Part shown: positions 45,950 to 54,680 of the stretch, in pieces
Layout of the letters: every line of letters starts with the position of its first letter
How positions within the stretch are numbered: the stretch's first letter is position 1
Origin: Arthrobacter glacialis
GTDB taxonomy: Bacteria; Actinomycetota; Actinomycetes; Actinomycetales; Micrococcaceae
Direction: 5' to 3'
NCBI RefSeq assembly: GCF_002909445.1
Contig: NZ_PPXC01000020.1
Location: forward strand, 1 to 64,000
Length of the DNA stretch: 64,000 bases
Made by a program: the position numbers and the translations under genes
The notes under the pieces: model-generated
Databases searched by the model: none
Told to the model about the DNA's origin: nothing
Seen by the model: the letters and a program-made list of their open reading frames with translations, nothing else

Positions 45950-45993
45950 GTTCACCATCGAGTGGCCTTCAGTTAGTCAACCGTTAGGAAGTG
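45950..45993 (+). promoter_or_regulatory. Candidate PHO box before phnD
   Basis: A perfect GTTCACC at 45950 starts a series of 11-bp units: gttcaccatcg, agtggccttca, gttagtcaacc, gttaggaagtg. Actinobacterial PhoP boxes are built from 11-bp direct repeats whose first seven bases resemble GTTCACC. Here only the first unit is strong and the third and fourth are weak. Location 73 bp before phnD fits phosphate-starvation control. Confidence 0.45.
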
Positions 45994-46065
45994 ATCCGTA
46001 ACCTTTTGAAGGCCGGTCAGGGAAAATCCCTGCGGCATGCAGACTTTGAAAGGCTCCATCACACA

Positions 46066-47007
46066 ATGAAACTCTCACGCCGCTCTGTCTCCACAGTCTT
46101 GTTGAGCATGGCGCTCCTCACCGGATCTTTGGCATCTTGCTCGGCTCCCGCCGACTCAGCCAACTCCGATGCCAACGCAGGAGCCTCGGCCGGAAAGTTT
46201 GCCGTTGACGCAAACACCCTTGTTTTTGGTGTTGTCCCTGACTCGGTGGATACCGAGACCAACTACACCCCCTTGATGGATTACATCGCCAAGCAGACCG
46301 GCAAGAAGGTCGAGTACCACGAGTCAACCGACTACGCCGCGCTCATCGAAGCCGCCAACGCCGGCAAGATCGATGTCGCCTCCTTCTCAGGCTTCACCTA
46401 CGTCACAGCAGTAAACCAGGGCGCCAAGCTCACCCCCATTTCTTCGATCGTCACCGAGGAGGGTGAAGAGCCCGGCTACTTCTCCCAGGCAATCGTCCCC
46501 AAGGGCAGCCCCATCAAGGACATCGCCGGCATGAAGGGCAAGAAGGTCTGCTTTGTGGATCCTTCCTCCACCTCCGGCTACTTGTTCCCCAGCTACAACC
46601 TGCTCAAGGCTGACATTGACCCGAAGAAGGACGTCACTGCCGTCTTCGCTGGCAAGCACGACGTAAGCGTCCAGAAGACTGCCGAAGGTGTTGAGTGTGA
46701 AGCCGGCTTCGCCGAAGACAGCGAAGTTGCGAAGAACGACAAGGTCACCGTCATTGGTGAAACCAAGGTTCCCGGTGCCCCCGTCGTCATGTCCTCGGAC
46801 CTGCCCAAGGACCTCCAGGAGAAGCTGATCAGCACCTTGAAGGAAGTCTCGATCGACCAGATCATTGCAGCCGGTGTCGAGAACGCCGATTCGGAAGCCT
46901 TCCGCAGCGTGTTCCACGAGACCAAGCCCGTCACGGATTCCTACTACGACACCATCCGCGACATCTGCAAGACCACCAACGCAACACAGTGCCAGGCAAA
47001 AAAGTAA
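46066..47007 (+). CDS. phnD: Phosphonate/phosphite-type ABC transporter binding lipoprotein
   Basis: The 313-aa protein has a lipoprotein signal (LASC lipobox, about residue 24) and a PhnD/PtxB-type binding fold: LVFGVVPDSVDTETNYTPLM, DVASFSGFTYVTAVNQGAKL and KVCFVDPSSTSGYLFPSYNL, the latter carrying the conserved Ser/Thr cluster that binds the phosphono group. ATG 46066 was chosen to give the signal peptide; ribosome-binding site AAAGG is somewhat far (12 bases). First gene of phnD-C-E-adh. Confidence 0.9.
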   Translation: MKLSRRSVSTVLLSMALLTGSLASCSAPADSANSDANAGASAGKFAVDANTLVFGVVPDSVDTETNYTPLMDYIAKQTGKKVEYHESTDYAALIEAANAGKIDVASFSGFTYVTAVNQGAKLTPISSIVTEEGEEPGYFSQAIVPKGSPIKDIAGMKGKKVCFVDPSSTSGYLFPSYNLLKADIDPKKDVTAVFAGKHDVSVQKTAEGVECEAGFAEDSEVAKNDKVTVIGETKVPGAPVVMSSDLPKDLQEKLISTLKEVSIDQIIAAGVENADSEAFRSVFHETKPVTDSYYDTIRDICKTTNATQCQAKK

Positions 47008-47031
47008 GTACTGGAAACTAGGAGTAAAACC

Positions 47032-47952
47032 ATGGGCCATCCCCAAAGCTTGCCGTTACCTGCCACTGCCGGCATTGAACGCGACAGGACAGTAAAGGTT
47101 GCTTTTCTCACCAAGCTCTTCGGCGAGAACAAGGCGCTCGACGGCGTCGGCTTCGAGGCAGGCCGCGGAGAGCTCGTGGTTTTGCTCGGCCGCTCAGGAT
47201 CTGGCAAATCAACACTGCTGCGTCACCTGAACGGATTGGAAGTTCCCACTTCCGGCCAGGTTCAGGTCCTCGGCGAGGACCTCTCCAGCCTGACCGGAAG
47301 TTCACTCCGCCGCTTGCGCAGCCGCGTCGGCTTCATCTTCCAGCAATTTGAGTTGGTGCCCTCCCTCACCGTGCTGGAAAATGTGCTGACCGGCTCGCTT
47401 GCGGTGGTCCGTGGACCACGCCTTGGCCTCTTCGGCTATGGCAAGGCCCGCCGCCTGACAGCCCTTGAACATCTTGAAACCGTTGGTCTGCTGCAGCTGG
47501 CCTACCAGCGCGCAGACACCCTCTCCGGCGGACAGCAGCAGCGCGTTGCCATTGCCCGCGCCCTCATGCAGGAACCGGAAATCCTGCTCGCCGATGAGCC
47601 GGTAGCCTCCCTTGACCCCGAGTCCAGCGACCAGGTCATGAACCTGATCCGCGACATCGCCCGCAGCAAGGGCCTCACCGTGGTGTGCAGCCTGCACCAG
47701 GTGGACCTGGCGCTCTCATGGGCCGACAGGATCGTAGGACTGCGCCACGGCAAGGTTGTCCTGAACACCCTCACCGAGAACATGACCCGTGAAGAAGCCA
47801 TGGGCATCTACGGCCAGGTCGAAGTTGCCACCATCACCAGCGAGTTCCAGGCGATCGCCGAGGAGCTGGACACCCCCGGCCACCGTGAACGCATTGCCCG
47901 CGATCTGGCCACCGCCGCAGCCACGACTCGAGCGGGGCGCAAAGCCCCATGA
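47032..47952 (+). CDS. phnC: Phosphonate-type ABC transporter ATPase
   Basis: The 306-aa protein has Walker A GRSGSGKSTLLRHLNGLE, Q-loop FIFQQFELVPSLTVLENVLT, signature LSGGQQQRVAIARAL, Walker B ILLADEPVASLD and H-loop SLHQVDLAL, in the PhnC class. The C-terminal 35 residues extend beyond the usual length. Stop overlaps phnE by ATGA. Confidence 0.92.
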   Translation: MGHPQSLPLPATAGIERDRTVKVAFLTKLFGENKALDGVGFEAGRGELVVLLGRSGSGKSTLLRHLNGLEVPTSGQVQVLGEDLSSLTGSSLRRLRSRVGFIFQQFELVPSLTVLENVLTGSLAVVRGPRLGLFGYGKARRLTALEHLETVGLLQLAYQRADTLSGGQQQRVAIARALMQEPEILLADEPVASLDPESSDQVMNLIRDIARSKGLTVVCSLHQVDLALSWADRIVGLRHGKVVLNTLTENMTREEAMGIYGQVEVATITSEFQAIAEELDTPGHRERIARDLATAAATTRAGRKAP

Positions 47953-49667
47953 CCGCCACAGCTCTAACCCCCGGGCCAGTACGCGGCATCGCTGCCGGGG
48001 CCCCCAAACGCAAGATTTCGCCCGAGCGGATCAGCGCCTCGATCACCCTTGTGGTCATCCTGGTCATAGCCATCCAGGCACTTGTCGCCATCGACATCTC
48101 GATTCCCAAGATGTTTGAGAGCATGGACAACGCCGAACGCTTCTTCATCCGCGTTGGCGGCGTGACCTTCCCGCCGCTGGGGGAGTTGCTCTACCTGACA
48201 GCCCTCACCGTGGGACTGGTCCTGTGCGGCACGCTTCTGGCAGCCGTGCTCTCGGTTCCCGTGGCCATCCTCTCCGCCTCCAACACCACCCCCGGCCCGG
48301 CCTGGCGCTGGGCCGGCCGGTTCGTCGGCGTGCTCACCCGAGCCGTGCCCGACGTCGTCCTCGCCATGGTCTTTGTCCTCATGTTCTCCCTCGGCGCACT
48401 GCCCGGCATCATGGCCATTGGCATCCACTCTGTGGGCATGATCTCCAAGATGTTCGCCGACGCCATCGAACAGGTGGACGAAGGCCCGCGCCTGGCCATC
48501 CGTGCCGCCGGCGGCACCAAAACGCAGGAATTTGTGTCTGGAATCTTCCCTCAGGTCATGCCCTCCTGGGTGGCCACGGTGCTGCACCGCAACGACATCA
48601 ACCTGCGCGGCTCGGTCATCCTCGGCTACGTGGGCATCATTGGCCTAGGCCGCGAAATGTCCTACGCCTTCAAGGCCATGGACTACTCGCTCGGCATGGG
48701 CTACGCGATTGTCATCTTCGCCCTGTGTGTTCTCATGGAGGTCGTGTCCAGCAGTGTTCGCTCGGTCATGCTGGGCCATGCACCCACCGGCCGTGGCATG
48801 GGCGACCGCCTGGTCCGCCGCTTCGGCAAAAAGTCGCCTCGGGAGACCATGGCCAACGCCGTCGGTTTCGCCAGTCCGGCGCAGGCGCTGGTGCGCCCTT
48901 GGACCAATGCTCGACGACGCAATGTAGTTTGGGGGATCACTTCCGTTCTGGTGGTGATAGGCAGCGTTGTCATCAGCGACATCCAGTGGCGCGACTTCAT
49001 CACCTTCTGGGGCAAGGTCCCCGCCATCGCCGTGCAGTTCTGGCCGCCCACCTTCGGCAGCTACGAATACGGGACCATGCTCGATGCCATGTGGAAGACC
49101 ATTGCCATTGCCCTTGCCGCCACCTTCTTGACCCTGTTGGGCTCGGTGGTGATTGGTTCACTGGCAGCCCGCAACGTGGCACCCAACGGTTTCATTCGCA
49201 GTGCCAGCCGCTTCATTCTGGTAGTGATTCGCGGCATTCCTGAGGTGATCCTCGCCATCATGCTGATCGTTGTCACGGGCTTGGGTGGCCAGGCCGGAAC
49301 TTTGGCCCTGGCGATCTGTGGTGTGGGCTTATTGGGCAAGCTCATTGCCGACTCCTCCGAGGAGGTCAACCCCGGCCCAGAGCGCGCACTCACAGCAACG
49401 GGAGCCACACGCCTGCAAGTCTTTGCCGGCGCCACCTTCCCGCAGGGTGTGCAGTCCTTGATTGGCCACACCTTCTACCTGCTGGACACCAACGTCCGCG
49501 CAGCAACCATCCTGGGCATCGTGGGAGGTGGCGGCATCGGCTACTACCTGCTCAACGCCGGCCAGGGCTCCAAGTACGGCGTGGTCACGGCCATTGTCCT
49601 CATGATCCTGGCAACTGTTCTGGTCGTTGAAGGCCTGGCCATGTGGATGCGCCGGGTGTTCCGATGA
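47949..49667 (+). CDS. phnE: Fused phosphonate-type permease PhnE-PhnE
   Basis: The 572-aa protein joins two PhnE permeases. Each half has an EAA-type loop: EQVDEGPRLAIRAAGGTKTQ with LGYVGIIGLGREM in the first, and EEVNPGPERALTATGATRLQ with LGIVGGGGIGYYL in the second. The linker at about residues 285-320 is charged. Fused or split PhnE1/PhnE2 pairs are both known, and a fusion fixes 1:1 stoichiometry. Overlaps phnC and the dehydrogenase by 4 bp each. Confidence 0.92.
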   Translation: MTATALTPGPVRGIAAGAPKRKISPERISASITLVVILVIAIQALVAIDISIPKMFESMDNAERFFIRVGGVTFPPLGELLYLTALTVGLVLCGTLLAAVLSVPVAILSASNTTPGPAWRWAGRFVGVLTRAVPDVVLAMVFVLMFSLGALPGIMAIGIHSVGMISKMFADAIEQVDEGPRLAIRAAGGTKTQEFVSGIFPQVMPSWVATVLHRNDINLRGSVILGYVGIIGLGREMSYAFKAMDYSLGMGYAIVIFALCVLMEVVSSSVRSVMLGHAPTGRGMGDRLVRRFGKKSPRETMANAVGFASPAQALVRPWTNARRRNVVWGITSVLVVIGSVVISDIQWRDFITFWGKVPAIAVQFWPPTFGSYEYGTMLDAMWKTIAIALAATFLTLLGSVVIGSLAARNVAPNGFIRSASRFILVVIRGIPEVILAIMLIVVTGLGGQAGTLALAICGVGLLGKLIADSSEEVNPGPERALTATGATRLQVFAGATFPQGVQSLIGHTFYLLDTNVRAATILGIVGGGGIGYYLLNAGQGSKYGVVTAIVLMILATVLVVEGLAMWMRRVFR

Positions 49668-50809
49668 GCCTATTCGATGCTGCAACTTGCCAGGGCTCAC
49701 GCATCACCCTTTCACCCCCTCCCACAGCCATGGCGTGGATCAAGCAAGGCACCAAACACCAGCTCATGGCCGTACCCGAGGTCTATTTGGCGCCAGGGGA
49801 TGCACTGATTGAAGTGGAGTTCGCAACGGTCTGCGGCTCCGATCTTCACACTGTTCACGGCCGCCGCAGTGCACCCACACCACTCGTGCTGGGGCACGAG
49901 CAAGTCGGCAAGGTTGTGGCCGTGGGGGAGGGCGCCCGTCGCGCCGGCGGCCAAGCATTGGCCATCGGCGACCGCGTCATCTGGTCCATCATGGTCAGCT
50001 GCGGCGACTGCGACCGCTGCCTCAAGGGCGTCCCGCAAAAGTGTCGCCAGCTGGCGAAGTACGGTCACGAACAAGTGCGCCACGGTTGGGAACTCAGCGG
50101 CGGCTTCGCCACGCACGTGCACCTGCGCTCCGGGACAACCATTGTTCCCGTAGCCTCGTCCATGCCGCGTGAAATTGCTGCACCCTTGTCTTGCGCCTCG
50201 GCGACAGCCATCGGCGCCATCGACGCAGCTGCTTCCGTCATGAATCTTGACGGTGCCACCATGCTTGTCACAGGTGCCGGTCTGGTGGGGCTCACTGTTG
50301 CCGCGGCAGCAACCGATAGGGGAGCGCGCGTCATTGTTTCCGATCCGGATCCGTCCCGTCGCGCCAACGCCCTGCGGTTCGGCGCCATTGAAACTGTTGA
50401 CCCCATGAGCCCGGCCGGCCTGCCCGATTCCTTCGAGGCAGTACAGACGCGCCTGGGCCTGCAGGATGGCTTGGATGTCTCCATCGAGGCGTCCGGCTCC
50501 TCGGCGGCCGTTGCCCAGGCCATCGACTGCCTGGACATTGGCGGCGTCGCCGTTCTTGTCGGCAGCGTGCACCCAGCAGGGCGGGTTCAGCTCGATCCCG
50601 AAGCTGTGGTCCGTGGTCTGAAGACCGTCCGCGGCGTCCATAACTATGCGCCAAAGCATCTCATCGACGCCGTCGCGTACCTGGAGGAACGGCACTGCGC
50701 CTATCCCTTCGCTGAGCTGGTCGGCACCAGCTACCCGCTGTCCGAGCTGGATGAGGCCATTGCGGAAGCCACCACCGGCGGCCACGTGCGTGTAGGAATC
50801 ATCCCCTAG
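49664..50809 (+). CDS. Zinc-dependent alcohol dehydrogenase of the phosphonate locus
   Basis: The 381-aa medium-chain dehydrogenase has the catalytic-zinc region TVCGSDLHTVHGRRS with LGHEQVGKVVAVGEGA, the structural-zinc cysteines CGDCDRCLKGVPQKC, and the Rossmann motif VTGAGLVGLTVAAAA. It resembles the group called phosphonate-catabolism-associated alcohol dehydrogenase. Its ATG sits in the phnE stop (ATGA). A likely role is oxidation of a hydroxy-phosphonate or of an aldehyde product; this is inferred from context. Confidence 0.83.
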   Translation: MSLFDAATCQGSRITLSPPPTAMAWIKQGTKHQLMAVPEVYLAPGDALIEVEFATVCGSDLHTVHGRRSAPTPLVLGHEQVGKVVAVGEGARRAGGQALAIGDRVIWSIMVSCGDCDRCLKGVPQKCRQLAKYGHEQVRHGWELSGGFATHVHLRSGTTIVPVASSMPREIAAPLSCASATAIGAIDAAASVMNLDGATMLVTGAGLVGLTVAAAATDRGARVIVSDPDPSRRANALRFGAIETVDPMSPAGLPDSFEAVQTRLGLQDGLDVSIEASGSSAAVAQAIDCLDIGGVAVLVGSVHPAGRVQLDPEAVVRGLKTVRGVHNYAPKHLIDAVAYLEERHCAYPFAELVGTSYPLSELDEAIAEATTGGHVRVGIIP

Positions 50810-50839
50810 CCGCGGGCTCGACCACCGCTGGCTCACCCA

Positions 50840-50902
50840 CGGTGAGTGTGCAGATAATGCCCCCAAAATCCAATTTTGGGGGCATTATCTGCACACTCAC
50901 CG
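50840..50902. repeat. Large hairpin with 30-bp perfect arms
   Basis: 50840-50869 and 50873-50902 are exact reverse complements separated by three bases. The arm contains CAGATAATGCC, which also occurs in the arms of the second hairpin at 50988. It starts 31 bp after the dehydrogenase stop and could terminate both directions, but its size and relation to the second hairpin point to a REP/MITE-like element. Confidence 0.85.
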
Positions 50903-50970
50903 GTGGCTTGGTCCTCATCGCCGCCGGCCTGGGCACCTGGGTGGTTGTCCGGCGTCGCTCGGCACGCTAG
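50899..50970 (+). pseudogene. Remnant of a sortase-anchored surface protein C-terminus
   Basis: A frame ending at the TAG at 50968-50970 reads TGGLVLIAAGLGTWVVVRRR then SAR: the tail of an L(A/P)xTG-type protein, with the TGG of a sorting motif, a hydrophobic helix and a basic end. Nothing of the protein body is present upstream; instead the frame enters the hairpin. It therefore appears to be a truncated relic. Confidence 0.6.
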
Positions 50971-50987
50971 GCCACCAGCACGAGCCC

Positions 50988-51047
50988 CGTCACTGGACAG
51001 ATAATGCCGCTTCCACGCGTAATGGCGGCATTATCTGTCCAGTGACG
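50988..51047. repeat. Second large hairpin with 23-bp perfect arms
   Basis: 50988-51010 pairs perfectly with 51025-51047 around a 14-nt loop. The inner arm ACAGATAATGCCGC is related to GCAGATAATGCCCC of the first hairpin, so the two are members of one element family, not independent terminators. Confidence 0.85.
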
Positions 51048-51072
51048 TGCGGGGGAGGGCAGCCAGGATGCA

Positions 51073-51111
51073 AAAAGGTGGGCCGCCCGATCATCGGGCG
51101 GCCCACCTTTT
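51073..51111. terminator. Bidirectional rho-independent terminator
   Basis: AAAAGGTGGGCCGCCCGA and TCGGGCGGCCCACCTTTT form an 18-bp perfect stem with a 3-nt loop and A/T runs on both sides. It lies 16 bp after the rbpA stop and serves rbpA on the minus strand. Confidence 0.9.
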
Positions 51112-51127
51112 GTGTATCTTGTGAAAG

Positions 51128-51469
51128 TTAGACTTTCTCGCCACGCTTTTCGCGCAGGATGGTCAAGCGGTCAGCCAAGATGGTTTCCAGCTCAGGCAAG
51201 GTGCGGCGTTCCAGAAGCATGTCCCAGTGGGTGCGCACGGGCTTGTCGTTGGAGGTGTCAGGAGCCTCGCCGTTGACGAGCAGGGCTTCCTTGCCGGTCT
51301 TGGACATCCACGTTGCCGGGATTTCAGCTTCCGAGGAGAAGGTCACGAAGACCTGCTCTCCGTCGGCGCAACGGTACTCCACGCTCTGGCGAGGAGCCGG
51401 CTCAACACCGGATTCGGTCTCCATGCTCTGTGCGCCCAGGCGCATGCCACGCAGGCTACGATCGCTCAT
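51128..51469 (-). CDS. rbpA: RNA polymerase-binding protein RbpA
   Basis: The 113-aa actinobacterial transcription factor starts with MSDRSLRGMRLGAQSMETES (N-terminal tail and basic linker) and includes the core beta fold around EYRCADGEQVFVTFSSEAEI and the C-terminal sigma-interacting domain THWDMLLERRTLPELETILA. It stabilises the RNA polymerase-principal sigma complex and open promoter. Length and all segments are conserved. The presence of RbpA supports an actinobacterial source. Confidence 0.96.
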   Translation of the reverse strand: MSDRSLRGMRLGAQSMETESGVEPAPRQSVEYRCADGEQVFVTFSSEAEIPATWMSKTGKEALLVNGEAPDTSNDKPVRTHWDMLLERRTLPELETILADRLTILREKRGEKV

Positions 51470-51572
51470 GACTTCTCCCTAAATTTGTTAACGTCTCTTG
51501 ATTCAACGCGGCACTGTGCACAGTTGTTCCTGAGCGACAATGAGCGTTGAATGGCGGCCGGGCAAAAAGCCA

Positions 51573-51606
51573 CGCGGCCAAACACTTATTATACGTGCTT
51601 GGCCGC
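51573..51606 (-). terminator. Hairpin after the SPFH gene, with a TATAAT in the loop
   Basis: CGCGGCCAAACAC pairs with the complement of GTGCTTGGCCGCG (one mismatch). On the minus strand it is followed by TGGCTTTTTG, a T-run, so it can terminate the NfeD-SPFH transcript. The loop holds TATAAT on the minus strand (51588-51593), a possible rbpA -10, but no -35 is obvious. Confidence 0.5.
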
Positions 51607-51643
51607 GCCCTTGATGCAGTTGGTGGTGCTGGTGTGACGCGAG

Positions 51644-52576
51644 CTACTGTGCGGCACTCTCTGTTGGTTCGACGGCGTCGTCCGCGTCAGTTGCCGTGTT
51701 GCCCAAAACGTTGCCGATGCCCTTCAACGCTTCGCCCACTTCGCTGGGGATGATCCACAGCTTGTTGGACGTACCGGAGGCGATCTTGGGCAGCGTCTGC
51801 AGGTACTGGTACGCCAGCAGCTTCTGCGTGGGGTTGCCCTTGTGGATGGCACTGAAAACCTTCTGGATGGCCTGAGATTCACCATCGGCGCGCAGGATGG
51901 CCGCCTTGGCATCACCCTCAGCCTTCAAAATAGATGACTGGCGCTCACCTTCAGCAGTCAAAATGGCTGACTGCTTGGTTCCTTCGGCCGTCAGGATGGC
52001 TGCACGGCGGTCACGCTCGGCACGCATCTGCTTCTCCATTGAATCCTGGATGGACAGGGGCGGGTCAATGGCCTTGAGCTCAACTCGGCTCACGCGAATG
52101 CCCCAGCGGCCAGTGGCCTCATCGAGCACGCCACGGAGCTGGCCGTTGATCTGGTCGCGGGAGGTGAGTGCCTCTTCAAGATTCAAACCACCCACAACGT
52201 TACGCAGGGTGGTTGTTGTCAACTGCTCAACAGCCTGGATGTAGTTGGCGATCTCGTACGTGGCTGCACGAGGATCCGTCACCTGGAAGTAGACCACGGT
52301 GTCAATGGAGACCACCAGGTTGTCTTCGGTGATGACCGGCTGCGGCGGGAAGGAAACAACCTGCTCGCGCAAATCCAGCAGCGGCAACAACCGGTCCACG
52401 AATGGAATCAAGACCGTCAAGCCCGGATTGAGTGTGCGCTGGTACTTACCCAGCCGCTCCACCACGCCGGCACGGGCCTGCGGGATGATACGCACTGAAC
52501 GGACTAGAACGATTACTACGAATATCAGTAGGACAAAAATTACAAATAGCCACACGAGTGTGCCAGCGTCTCCCAT
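51644..52576 (-). CDS. SPFH/band-7 membrane protein (stomatin/QmcA-like)
   Basis: The 310-aa protein has one N-terminal transmembrane helix (LVWLFVIFVLLIFVVIVLVR), an SPFH domain (IIPQARAGVVERLGKYQRTL, VDRLLPLLDLREQVVSFPPQ), and a coiled-coil region with repeated ILTAEG/ILKAEG units near residues 190-225. It forms membrane microdomain scaffolds with NfeD partners. The NfeD gene lies directly upstream on the same strand, the usual pairing. Confidence 0.93.
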   Translation of the reverse strand: MGDAGTLVWLFVIFVLLIFVVIVLVRSVRIIPQARAGVVERLGKYQRTLNPGLTVLIPFVDRLLPLLDLREQVVSFPPQPVITEDNLVVSIDTVVYFQVTDPRAATYEIANYIQAVEQLTTTTLRNVVGGLNLEEALTSRDQINGQLRGVLDEATGRWGIRVSRVELKAIDPPLSIQDSMEKQMRAERDRRAAILTAEGTKQSAILTAEGERQSSILKAEGDAKAAILRADGESQAIQKVFSAIHKGNPTQKLLAYQYLQTLPKIASGTSNKLWIIPSEVGEALKGIGNVLGNTATDADDAVEPTESAAQ

Positions 52577-52662
52577 GAAATCCCCTCTTTTCTGTGTAAA
52601 GAATCTGTGTGCTCATACCGTCAAGGCGCGCAAGGTCAAGCCCTGCTGCACCGTTGCGGTAC

Positions 52663-53148
52663 TCAGGCTGTTGTGGTGGCCGGTCCGGCTGATTTTTGCG
52701 CGGAGGGATAGTCGATGATGGCAGTAGCGCCGTCGATGGAGGCGACCTCCACGGTGGCTCCCACGGGTACATCCACTCCGGTGTTGATCCGTGCGGTCCA
52801 AATGTCTCCGCCGATCTTCACCAGACCTCCACTTGAACTCACGGACTCAATGACCACAGCCTTGTGGCCAATGAGCCGGTCAATGTTGGAGAGTTGGTCT
52901 GCCGGTCCGCGGTGGAGGTGGCTCATGGCCAAGGGTCTGATCAGAACCGTAGTGGCCAGGGCAACGACGCAGAAGATCACAATCTGCAGCCACAGCTCGG
53001 CGTGGAACAAGAAGGCCACCAAGGCGGCCAGTGCACCCACTGACATCAAGATGAAGTACAGGTTCAGCGTTAGCATCTCGGCAACGGCTAGGAGCAAGAA
53101 GACTGAGAGCCAGATGATCCAGCCGAAGTCATTAATCCATTCAAGCAT
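52663..53148 (-). CDS. NfeD-family membrane protein
   Basis: The 161-aa protein has three to four hydrophobic segments in the first 80 residues (IIWLSVFLLLAVAEMLTLNL, FHAELWLQIVIFCVVALATT) and a C-terminal OB-fold from about 90 (LIGHKAVVIESVSSSGGLVK, GATVEVASIDGATAIID). This is the short NfeD1b type lacking the protease domain. It is the partner of the SPFH protein encoded 86 bp downstream. Confidence 0.9.
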   Translation of the reverse strand: MLEWINDFGWIIWLSVFLLLAVAEMLTLNLYFILMSVGALAALVAFLFHAELWLQIVIFCVVALATTVLIRPLAMSHLHRGPADQLSNIDRLIGHKAVVIESVSSSGGLVKIGGDIWTARINTGVDVPVGATVEVASIDGATAIIDYPSAQKSAGPATTTA

Positions 53149-53211
53149 TTCGTCCCCCTTAGAGACTGATGTGTACCTATGACACTACTACGTTGGGCTG
53201 GAAATTTCCGG

Positions 53212-54621
53212 CTAAATTACTGCCTGAAGGGGCATTCTTAAGGGGTCGGAACCAACGTGTTGGCCCAAACGGCCCAAGATTTTCACGCCGTCGCGCATTT
53301 GTTCATCCCTGTAGCAGAAAGGCAGGCGCAGGTACCTCTCAAAAGCGCCGTCCACGCCGAACCGGGGCCCAGGCACAAGACCAAGACCTTCGGCACGGGC
53401 GGCCAGGGCGAGCGCCGAACTGGAAATGGTTTCGGTGTTGATCCACAGGGACAGTCCGCCGTCGGGGACTTCAACTTTCCACTGCGGCAGGTGCTCCGCC
53501 AGCAGTGATACCAGCGTGTCCCGGCCGCGGCGCAGATCCAGGCTTCGACTTGCCATCATGGAGGGCAAGTCACGCAGCAAGGTGGTGGCCACCAGCTGTT
53601 CGACCAGCGGCGTGCCCAGATCCATGGCGGGCCTGTTGCGCAACAGTTGGGCCATGATGTCCCGCGGACCGCGGATCCAGCCCACGCGCAAGCCGCCCCA
53701 AGCGATTTTTCCCAAGGATCCAAGGGTCAGCACACTGGGGGAGAAGGAGGCCATGGGCGGCATGGGTCCGCGGTCAATGTCCAGCAGGGCCGTGGTCTCA
53801 TCCACCACCAGGACAGTGCCTTCGCGCGCGGCCGCGGCAGCCAGATATTCGCGTTCCTGGATGGACATGCTCATGCCCGTGGGATTGTGAAAATCTGGCA
53901 TGAGGAAGGCCATGCTGGGGGCGGCGCGGCGTATCTGCAACAGCGCCTGGGCCAAGTCCCAGCCGCCATCCTGGCGCACGGGAAATGCCAGGATGCGAGC
54001 CCCCATGGAGGTGAAGGTATCCAACGCGTGCGGATAGGTGGGTTGCTCCACCATGATCCGTTCGCCGGGCGAGTACAGCGTCCTGGTCACCAGGTTCAGG
54101 GCGTGTTGGGCGCCAATGGTCACCATGATTTGATCCGCCGAGGTGGGCAGCCCCCTGTCCCGATAGTGCTGAGCGATGGTTTCACGAAGGTCTGGCATGC
54201 CGACCATGTCAAAGCCGTCATGGGAGAGGTAGTTGGGCAGCTGTGCAACAGCGTCGGCGTAAGCTGCCTGAATCCCCGGATACGCGGGCGCTGTGGCCTT
54301 CGTGAAGTCAAAGGCCAGTCCATTGTGCATGCCATGCTCGCCGCGTTCACGGCCGGGCAGGCGCAAGGTGCTCCCGGAACCCCGGACGCTGTCCAGGAAC
54401 CCGTCGTCGCGCAATTTGGAGTAAGCCGCGGCGACCGTGGTGCGGCTCAGATCCAAGGCCTGACTCAGCTCGCGTTCGGCCGGCAACTTGGCGCCGCTGG
54501 AAAGCCTGCCATCCATCAACAACACCCGAATGCGCTCGGCCAAGGCCCTGTAGGCGGGTGCGTTGCTGCGCCATTCGCCCAGTTCGCGCGCTAACCGTCT
54601 GCCGGTGACAAAAGAGTTCAT
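53212..54621 (-). CDS. MocR/PdxR-type GntR regulator with aminotransferase domain
   Basis: The 469-aa fusion has an N-terminal GntR winged helix (YRALAERIRVLLMDGRLSSG, LPAERELSQALDLSRTTVAA) and a fold-type I aminotransferase domain binding PLP through the lysine in LGSLGKIAWGGLRVGW. It is divergent from a YczE-type membrane gene; the YczR/YczE pair is a known MocR sub-class. It probably senses PLP or an amino-compound and controls the yczE homologue. The 59-bp gap holds CCAC-ATTA-GTGG and GACTAGAC repeats as possible sites. Confidence 0.9.
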   Translation of the reverse strand: MNSFVTGRRLARELGEWRSNAPAYRALAERIRVLLMDGRLSSGAKLPAERELSQALDLSRTTVAAAYSKLRDDGFLDSVRGSGSTLRLPGRERGEHGMHNGLAFDFTKATAPAYPGIQAAYADAVAQLPNYLSHDGFDMVGMPDLRETIAQHYRDRGLPTSADQIMVTIGAQHALNLVTRTLYSPGERIMVEQPTYPHALDTFTSMGARILAFPVRQDGGWDLAQALLQIRRAAPSMAFLMPDFHNPTGMSMSIQEREYLAAAAAREGTVLVVDETTALLDIDRGPMPPMASFSPSVLTLGSLGKIAWGGLRVGWIRGPRDIMAQLLRNRPAMDLGTPLVEQLVATTLLRDLPSMMASRSLDLRRGRDTLVSLLAEHLPQWKVEVPDGGLSLWINTETISSSALALAARAEGLGLVPGPRFGVDGAFERYLRLPFCYRDEQMRDGVKILGRLGQHVGSDPLRMPLQAVI

Positions 54622-54680
54622 AAATCCACATTAGTGGAATTGGCCCTTTCGCGTAAGTCCAGTTTGACTAGACTTGTCTC

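Noticed and set aside
50840-51047. Two hairpins as simple transcription terminators
   Set aside because: They lack T-runs, share a core sequence and flank a gene remnant; a proper terminator for rbpA lies separately at 51073-51111.
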